Assembly (NCBI GenBank): GCA_007135745.1
Contig: SLIH01000407.1
Coordinates: forward strand, 1-10,228
Length of the DNA: 10,228 nt
Source of the DNA: Halomonas sp.
GTDB lineage: Bacteria > Pseudomonadota > Gammaproteobacteria > Pseudomonadales > Oleiphilaceae
Reading direction: 5' to 3'
The notes beneath the pieces were generated by a model. That model was not told the DNA's origin. It searched no databases and saw only the letters and a program-made list of their open reading frames with translations. This document shows positions 6,602-10,228 of this stretch, in pieces. Every line of letters begins with the position of its first letter. The stretch's first letter is position 1. The position numbers were made by a program, and so were the translations under genes.

Positions 6602-7237
6602 TCAGACCCCGGGTAGTGCATCCACCTCTCGGGCTGAAGCCATCAGGATGCCCTGCTCTACCCAGAGGTCGACCCGGTATCCGTCCTGTGTGACCGTCAC
6701 TGGGGTGTCGTTGTCGTCGATGCGCGGGATGGGGCCGGCCTTCTCCGGCCTGTAGCGCGTCTGGTAAAAGGTAACCACCTGACCTTCCGGGGTCCGGAAG
6801 ACGATCTGCGCGGCCTTGATTCCCCCCAGGGAGCAGTAGCGTCCCCCCTCAAGGGCCAGTTGATCGTGAGGGAAACGGTGCGACTCGATCAGTTCAAAAT
6901 TCAGCCCATCCGCAAAATAGATTGCCAGTTGATCGAAACGTTCCGTGTTGAGATCCAGGGGCTTCAGCCACTTATGGTTGCGCAGCACTTCGGCTGTCAG
7001 TGTCTCCGGTCCCATGGATCGGGACTCAAGCAGCCACCAGGAGCCTACCCCGATACCGGCCAGCCCGGCCGCTGTGGCCACCCCGGTAACAAAACCGCGG
7101 CGGGTCAGTCGGTTACCCTCAGGCTCCCCCTGATTCTCCCGAGCCATCAATTCCTCCAGATCGGAGTACTGATTTTCGTCGAGGTGTGCCTGTTTCAGCC
7201 GTTTCCGGATCTGTTGGCGAAGGTTCTGTTCACTCAT
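6602..7237 (-). CDS. Membrane anti-sigma factor-like protein with a Tat-like twin arginine
   Basis: Likely partner of the ECF sigma factor whose 3' end it overlaps by eight bases. The ATG at 7237 follows GGGAGGG and is preferred over longer in-frame starts. Residues 1-44 are charged and cytoplasmic, without the zinc-binding HxxxCxxC of classical ZAS anti-sigma factors. TRRGFV (45-50) followed by a hydrophobic helix (about 49-71) looks like a Tat signal or anchor, putting residues 72-211 in the periplasm. That part contains LEGGRYCSLGGIKAAQIVFR (129-148) and then TPEGQVVTFYQT, resembling the 'GGR...AAQ...G..LTLY' C-terminal domain found in transmembrane anti-sigma regulators. The only cysteine is Cys135. 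The role is inferred from position and this resemblance, not shown. Confidence 0.7.
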   Translation of the reverse strand: MSEQNLRQQIRKRLKQAHLDENQYSDLEELMARENQGEPEGNRLTRRGFVTGVATAAGLAGIGVGSWWLLESRSMGPETLTAEVLRNHKWLKPLDLNTERFDQLAIYFADGLNFELIESHRFPHDQLALEGGRYCSLGGIKAAQIVFRTPEGQVVTFYQTRYRPEKAGPIPRIDDNDTPVTVTQDGYRVDLWVEQGILMASAREVDALPGV

Positions 7238-7712
7238 GCTGCCCTCCCGAACCGCTCTCCGGGAATAGTCGGTTGATCCGCTGCCGAATCCGTCGCAGTC
7301 GCGACAGCACCGAGGCACGCGGTTGTTCCAGGTGCAGGCCTATTTCCGTGGCGCTCATCTCTTCCAGTGCCCAGAAATAGAGGGTTTCCCGCTCCGGTGG
7401 TGTGAGTTCCTCCCAGACCCGATCCAGCATCTGCTCATCGACGACTGTAGCTTCCAGGGCCTTTTCCGTGCTGCCAGAAAACTCCTCGGGCAAGGATTCA
7501 AACTGCACCACCTGCTGCCGTCGCCATTTGTCGAAATGAGCGTTGCGGGCAATGCGTCGCACATAGGCCACCGGGTTGGCGATATCGGACCGCGTCTGGT
7601 GCAGATACATTTCGATGGACTGATACAGCAGATCGTAGGCTTCGTCGCCATCGTTACACAGCGCCATACAATACTGATAGAGCTTATCCAGTGTTGCGCG
7701 GTCGAATACCAC
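7230..7712 (-). CDS. ECF-type RNA polymerase sigma factor
   Basis: Short alternative sigma factor of 160 residues with region 2 at about 8-66 (DEAYDLLYQSIEMYL, then NPVAYVRRIARNAHFDKWRR at 46-65) and region 4 at about 99-150 (LTPPERETLYFWALEEMSATEIGLHLEQ, then a recognition helix ending RLRRIRQRI). Region 3 is absent, as in all ECF sigmas. I choose GTG 7712 because GGGAGC lies six bases upstream. A longer frame from 7838 would overlap the preceding ccdA-like gene, and its extra 42 residues do not resemble a sigma factor. It begins 19 bases after that gene and overlaps the next one, fixing it inside the redox operon. CxxxC at 15-19 is unusual enough to note. Autoregulation is plausible, but no clear ECF promoter was found. 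Confidence 0.88.
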   Translation of the reverse strand: MVFDRATLDKLYQYCMALCNDGDEAYDLLYQSIEMYLHQTRSDIANPVAYVRRIARNAHFDKWRRQQVVQFESLPEEFSGSTEKALEATVVDEQMLDRVWEELTPPERETLYFWALEEMSATEIGLHLEQPRASVLSRLRRIRQRINRLFPESGSGGQHE

Positions 7713-7731
7713 CGTTGCGCTCCCGTCGTAT

Positions 7732-8445
7732 TCAGAGCATGATCGCCCAGTCGGGCAACCATTGTAAGGCCCAGGCTTCCAGGCGCTTATCGAGGCCCGT
7801 GATGACCAGTGCGGCCATAAAGAGTAATAGCCCACCAAGAATACGTTTACCGACCTGGGCGTTGCCCATCATGCTCGGGCGCATCCGCGCCAGCAGCTGC
7901 CCGGAAGCATAACCCGCCACCAGCAGGAGTCCTGTGGTGCCAATGCCAAAGCTGAGCATGACGGCGAAGGCCATGGGCATCTGCTCACCCATGGAGGCCA
8001 GTGCAATGGCTGCGCCAAGGGTCGGGCCGATACAGGGCAGCCAGACCAGTCCCAGCAGGGCGCCAACCCCAAACTGCCCGCCGGCTGTCTCCGCACTCAC
8101 CTGAGCTGCCCCCCCAAAGGGACGGGTCAGGAAAGCCAGACCGTTGGTGGTCCATTCCCCCAGCTTCGGAACCAGCAGAACCAGTCCGATGAGCAGCAAC
8201 AACACAGCGGCCAGACCTCGGGTGGCGTCCGGATTCATGTTCAGATTCAGGAATACAAAGGTCAGAATGGTCCCGGCCACGGCAAAAGACAGGCTCAGCC
8301 CCAGTGCCAGCCAGAGCGGGCCTGTGCGCCCCGAACTGGCGGCCGACGACATGACCACCGGAACCAGCGGCCAGATGCAGGGCGAGAGGATGCTCAGCGT
8401 CCCGGCCAGGAAAGCCAGTGGTATGGCGGTCAGCTCAAGCCCCAT
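7732..8445 (-). CDS. CcdA/DsbD-type transmembrane thiol-disulfide electron carrier
   Basis: Inner-membrane protein that passes reducing equivalents from cytoplasmic thioredoxin to periplasmic thiol proteins, as CcdA and the central domain of DsbD do. The product has 237 residues and about six helices. The two redox cysteines are visible in the expected helices: SPCIWPLVPV (21-30, Cys23) and WLPCIGPTLG (135-144, Cys138), each followed by Pro two or three residues on. It has no periplasmic thioredoxin domains of its own; the adjacent upstream gene supplies a separate one. Its ATG shares a base with the stop of that gene (TAATG), so the two are translationally coupled. In cytochrome-c biogenesis loci the partner is often a CcmG/ResA-type protein, but no other cytochrome gene is present here. 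Confidence 0.88.
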   Translation of the reverse strand: MGLELTAIPLAFLAGTLSILSPCIWPLVPVVMSSAASSGRTGPLWLALGLSLSFAVAGTILTFVFLNLNMNPDATRGLAAVLLLLIGLVLLVPKLGEWTTNGLAFLTRPFGGAAQVSAETAGGQFGVGALLGLVWLPCIGPTLGAAIALASMGEQMPMAFAVMLSFGIGTTGLLLVAGYASGQLLARMRPSMMGNAQVGKRILGGLLLFMAALVITGLDKRLEAWALQWLPDWAIML

Positions 8446-8834
8446 TACTGGGCCTCCGCCGCACGATTCAGGGTATTAAAGATGACCTCTCTGTCGGTTT
8501 CCGCAACGCTGTACCAGTACTGCTCTTCACCCGCATACAGCAGCAGTGTGGACTGCCGTGGTGCCCGCAGCTGGCGTACGACGGCTTTGTCCTTGTCGTA
8601 GTTTACTTCCAGGATATTGAGATCCACATCGGGGTGCTCCTCCACGTAACTCTTGAGGATTTCCTGCTGTTTCGCGCAGGTGGAACACCAGTCGGCGAAA
8701 ACATCGACCAGGACCAGCTCACCGTCCGCTTTGAGGCTTTCGAAGCGTTCCTGGGAGAAGGGTTCTTTTTCCAGGGCCCAGGCGCTGGCCGTGAACAAAA
8801 GGGCGAATGTCACGAGAGTGATTGTGCGTAGCAT
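8445..8834 (-). CDS. Exported thioredoxin-like protein, CSTC active site
   Basis: Periplasmic thioredoxin-fold protein, first gene of the operon and likely acceptor of electrons from the CcdA-like protein. Residues 1-20 are a signal peptide ending SAWA. The active site is DWCSTCAKQ (48-56; Cys50, Cys53), after strand VLVDVFA (41-47). The second half has VRQLRAPRQSTLLLYAG (86-102), where thioredoxins normally have a cis-proline before the Thr; here Ser95 takes that place. The cis-Pro limits metal binding and shapes substrate contact, so the change is notable, although close homologues may share it. The 129-residue length is a minimal single domain. AGGAG lies nine bases upstream of the ATG. 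It could reduce periplasmic thiols or signal to the co-encoded anti-sigma factor; neither is shown. Confidence 0.88.
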   Translation of the reverse strand: MLRTITLVTFALLFTASAWALEKEPFSQERFESLKADGELVLVDVFADWCSTCAKQQEILKSYVEEHPDVDLNILEVNYDKDKAVVRQLRAPRQSTLLLYAGEEQYWYSVAETDREVIFNTLNRAAEAQ

Positions 8835-8859
8835 GAGATGCGACTCCTATGTGCTTATT

Positions 8860-8881
8860 GGTATTAAGGGTTTCGAATACC
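8860..8881. repeat. Inverted repeat ahead of the thioredoxin/sigma operon
   Basis: GGTATT, ten-base spacer, AATACC: perfect six-base arms starting 26 bases upstream of the thioredoxin-like ATG. It may be an operator or a leader hairpin. No T-run supports a terminator. Confidence 0.35.
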
Positions 8882-8882
8882 G

Positions 8883-8901
8883 GACGCTTCTATTACGCGT
8901 C
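8883..8901. repeat. Second inverted repeat in the same gap
   Basis: GACGC and GCGTC arms with a nine-base centre, one base away from the repeat at 8860-8881. It sits 37 bases past the stop of the NrtS-like gene and could be a weak hairpin ending that operon. The short stem and absence of a T-run make this uncertain. Confidence 0.25.
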
Positions 8902-8937
8902 ACTGATGATGACGAACGGGCAGGCGTTTTGATTGCA

Positions 8938-9189
8938 TTATTTCTTTCCGGCCTGAAGATCCTTGGACACCGAGGTGAAGGTTGAGACCAGGAAAGGGAC
9001 CAGATAGGTAAGGATCAGCTTGGGTATGGAAAGCGGTTCCAGCCCGATAACGGCTTCCCACTGATTGATGATCACCAGCAGTGAGCCTACGATGACGGCG
9101 ACCCGGATGGCGCGCTGGGGTGTCCCACCCGTTGCCGCCAACCGGAGTACGGCCTTGGTTTCTTCCGAAAGCGCCGCCATTTTCCCCAC
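8938..9189 (-). CDS. Small NrtS-like membrane protein (nitrate/nitrite transport family)
   Basis: 83 residues with two helices (about 27-45 and 54-73). The pattern RAIRVAVIVGSLLVIINQWEAV (26-47) then PKLILTYLVPFLVSTFTSV (56-74) matches my recollection of the NrtS family of small proteins, described as nitrate/nitrite transporters that may work as oligomers. That assignment is by motif memory. The GTG at 9189 lies one base after the stop of the previous gene, with AGGA five bases before it; an ATG at 9180 (three codons later, preceded by GGGG) is an alternative. It is last of three co-directional membrane genes. No nitrate reductase or nitrite reductase gene is visible in the window. Confidence 0.65.
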   Translation of the reverse strand: MGKMAALSEETKAVLRLAATGGTPQRAIRVAVIVGSLLVIINQWEAVIGLEPLSIPKLILTYLVPFLVSTFTSVSKDLQAGKK

Positions 9190-9190
9190 G

Positions 9191-9580
9191 TTATCCTGTT
9201 GCCTGCTCCGCCCCGGAGAGCGCCAGGTAGACGTCGCGAATATCGAGAACCAGGGAAATGACCAGTGTCGCCAGCAGCACGATCAGGTAAAGCAGAAACA
9301 CGCCCGCGTGGGACGGAAGCTGCAGAGCGATGTAGGGCACCAGGAACAGCCAGAGGGCATGCCCCAGCCCCAGAATCCGGCGGTAGCCGAAAACCGAATA
9401 CAGCGCCATGATCAGCCCCGCTCCAATGAAAAAAGCCGCCAGTATCAGTTGGGCAAGCGGCTCATGGAGAAAAAAGGCGGCACTCAGGTTGATTGCCATC
9501 AGGAACATGACCCAGACGACAACCACAGGGGGTTGCCGCAGGAATTCGGTGAAAAAGCCGAAGGGGTTTCTGAGCTTCAT
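9191..9580 (-). CDS. Unknown four-helix membrane protein
   Basis: 129 residues, with helices at about 17-37, 43-63, 70-87 and 92-113. The N-terminus is short and basic, and the C-terminus charged (DIRDVYLALSGAEQATG). I do not recognise the family and see no catalytic motif or cysteine. Its ATG overlaps the stop of the upstream DoxX-like gene by four bases (ATGA), and the NrtS-like gene follows after one base, so the three proteins are almost certainly co-translated and may form one membrane complex or serve one process. Confidence 0.75.
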   Translation of the reverse strand: MKLRNPFGFFTEFLRQPPVVVVWVMFLMAINLSAAFFLHEPLAQLILAAFFIGAGLIMALYSVFGYRRILGLGHALWLFLVPYIALQLPSHAGVFLLYLIVLLATLVISLVLDIRDVYLALSGAEQATG

Positions 9581-9996
9581 GGGGTCTTGAGCCTCTCAAG
9601 TGTGAGCAGGTTGTCCTGATCCCGCAGGTAATAGAGTGCAAAGCATGCGGCAAGCATGGGCCAGGCGGCGAAAAAGAGCAGATTTTCAAAGGGATTGAGG
9701 TACTGGGCGTAGGAAGAAAGGGTTGAAATCCCGTGCAGAAGGAAAACCAGACCGTAGGTCAGCCGCTTCATAACACCGGCCAGAAAGCCAAGAATCAGAA
9801 CCATCTGAAGCGATCCAATGATGTAAAACGTGGTGGTTCCCAGTCCTTCCAGGCCGTAGAAATTTTCAAAAACCGCGGCAGCGTGACCCGGGGCGACGAA
9901 CTTATCCAGCGTCCACATGAACATGACAATAAAAACACCGAGGCGCAGGGCCAGCAGGGCCTGTGGCAGGCGTTGATCGAGGGTCTGTTCAGGCAT
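9577..9996 (-). CDS. Four-helix membrane protein, possibly DoxX-like
   Basis: 139 residues starting at ATG 9996, chosen because AGGGAG lies seven bases upstream; the frame is open to 10134, but that extension has no Shine-Dalgarno and is polar. Helices lie at about 14-31, 55-75, 78-95 and 103-124. The first helix with LRLGVFIVMFMWTLDKFVAP (17-36) and the small four-helix layout recall the DoxX superfamily, whose members are linked to quinone or thiol chemistry in membranes, but the match is loose. It is the first gene of the operon leading to the NrtS-like gene. A weak promoter may lie in 10040-10075. Confidence 0.7.
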   Translation of the reverse strand: MPEQTLDQRLPQALLALRLGVFIVMFMWTLDKFVAPGHAAAVFENFYGLEGLGTTTFYIIGSLQMVLILGFLAGVMKRLTYGLVFLLHGISTLSSYAQYLNPFENLLFFAAWPMLAACFALYYLRDQDNLLTLERLKTP

Positions 9997-10109
9997 CGTT
10001 TTCTCCCTGTCGTTGATTCGAAAAATAATGGCGTGCGTACGAGACAATGCGAGGCCTGGTTTGTTACAGCAATGTCGTGTTCCGGACGTGTAACGTGCAT
10101 CAGGGCAGC

Positions 10110-10138
10110 TTGTCCCAATAGTGGCCACCGGCAATATT
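10110..10138 (+). promoter_or_regulatory. Candidate sigma-70 promoter for the gene at the right edge
   Basis: TTGTCC (10110-10115) and AATATT (10133-10138) are separated by 17 bases, each matching four of six consensus positions. It would start transcription about 25 bases upstream of the ATG at 10170. Confidence 0.35.
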
Positions 10139-10169
10139 CAATTTGTTCACTCCTCAAGGAGATCCACTG

Positions 10170-10228
10170 ATGATGAAGTTCCGACATCCCATGCTTGCGG
10201 CAACCATAGCTGCCGCGTTGACAAGCCA
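10170..10228 (+). CDS. Start of an exported protein (partial, 19 codons)
   Basis: AAGGAG at 10156-10161 precedes paired ATG codons at 10170 and 10173. The visible residues read MMKFRHPMLAATIAAALTS: a basic start, then an Ala-rich hydrophobic core, which is a typical Sec signal peptide. The mature protein is beyond the window edge, so its function cannot be named. It is divergent from the DoxX-like operon, with 173 bases between the starts. Confidence 0.75.
   Translation, partial: MMKFRHPMLAATIAAALTS

Noticed and set aside
7713..7838. Longer N-terminus for the sigma factor
   Set aside because: It would overlap the ccdA-like gene by over 100 bases, and the added residues do not resemble sigma region 1 or 2; the GTG at 7712 has a good Shine-Dalgarno.
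10013..10026. FNR/Dnr-like box (TTGAT-N4-) ahead of the NrtS-like operon
   Set aside because: Only the left half-site is present; the right half reads AAAAT instead of ATCAA, and it is too close to the start codon to be a convincing activator site.

Overview
The window looks like chromosomal DNA of a GC-rich gammaproteobacterium. This is judged from the protein families, dense operons with stop/start overlaps, and GTG starts with good Shine-Dalgarno sequences. A halophilic or sulfur-oxidising lineage (Halomonas/Marinobacter or Ectothiorhodospiraceae-like) is a guess; nothing in the sequence fixes the genus. I see no rRNA, tRNA, CRISPR array, insertion sequence or phage gene.

Layout from left to right: (1) 1-2012, minus strand, a high-affinity phosphate ABC transporter operon pstS-pstC-pstA. 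The genes are tightly packed and pstA is cut by the left edge. (2) 2013-2454, a gene-poor gap holding the C-terminal remnant of a DsbA/2-hydroxychromene-2-carboxylate isomerase-type gene and several inverted repeats. One of these, a perfect 7-bp-arm repeat, overlaps a candidate promoter for the next gene. (3) 2455-3327, plus strand, a periplasmic family-3 solute-binding protein. Its 3' end overlaps that of a convergent membrane diguanylate cyclase (3304-4419, minus). (4) 4639-5262, plus, a PEBP (YbhB/YbcL) protein, convergent with bluB (5279-5929, minus), the lower-ligand synthase of vitamin B12. (5) 6061-6597, plus, a macro-domain protein lacking the Asp that MacroD/YmdB enzymes use.

(6) 6602-8834, minus, a four-gene operon: exported thioredoxin-like protein, CcdA-type electron-transfer membrane protein, a short ECF sigma factor, and a membrane anti-sigma factor. 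The genes overlap or lie close together, so a thiol-redox relay and a sigma/anti-sigma switch appear to be co-expressed. This is the most interesting unit here. (7) 8938-9996, minus, a three-gene membrane-protein operon: DoxX-like protein, unknown four-helix protein, and NrtS-like small protein. (8) From 10170, plus, the first codons of a secreted protein, truncated by the right edge.

The genes fall into independent themes: phosphate uptake, c-di-GMP signalling, B12 ligand synthesis, ADP-ribose chemistry, envelope redox with sigma control, and possible nitrate/nitrite transport. I see no single pathway joining them, and no recognisable mobile island.
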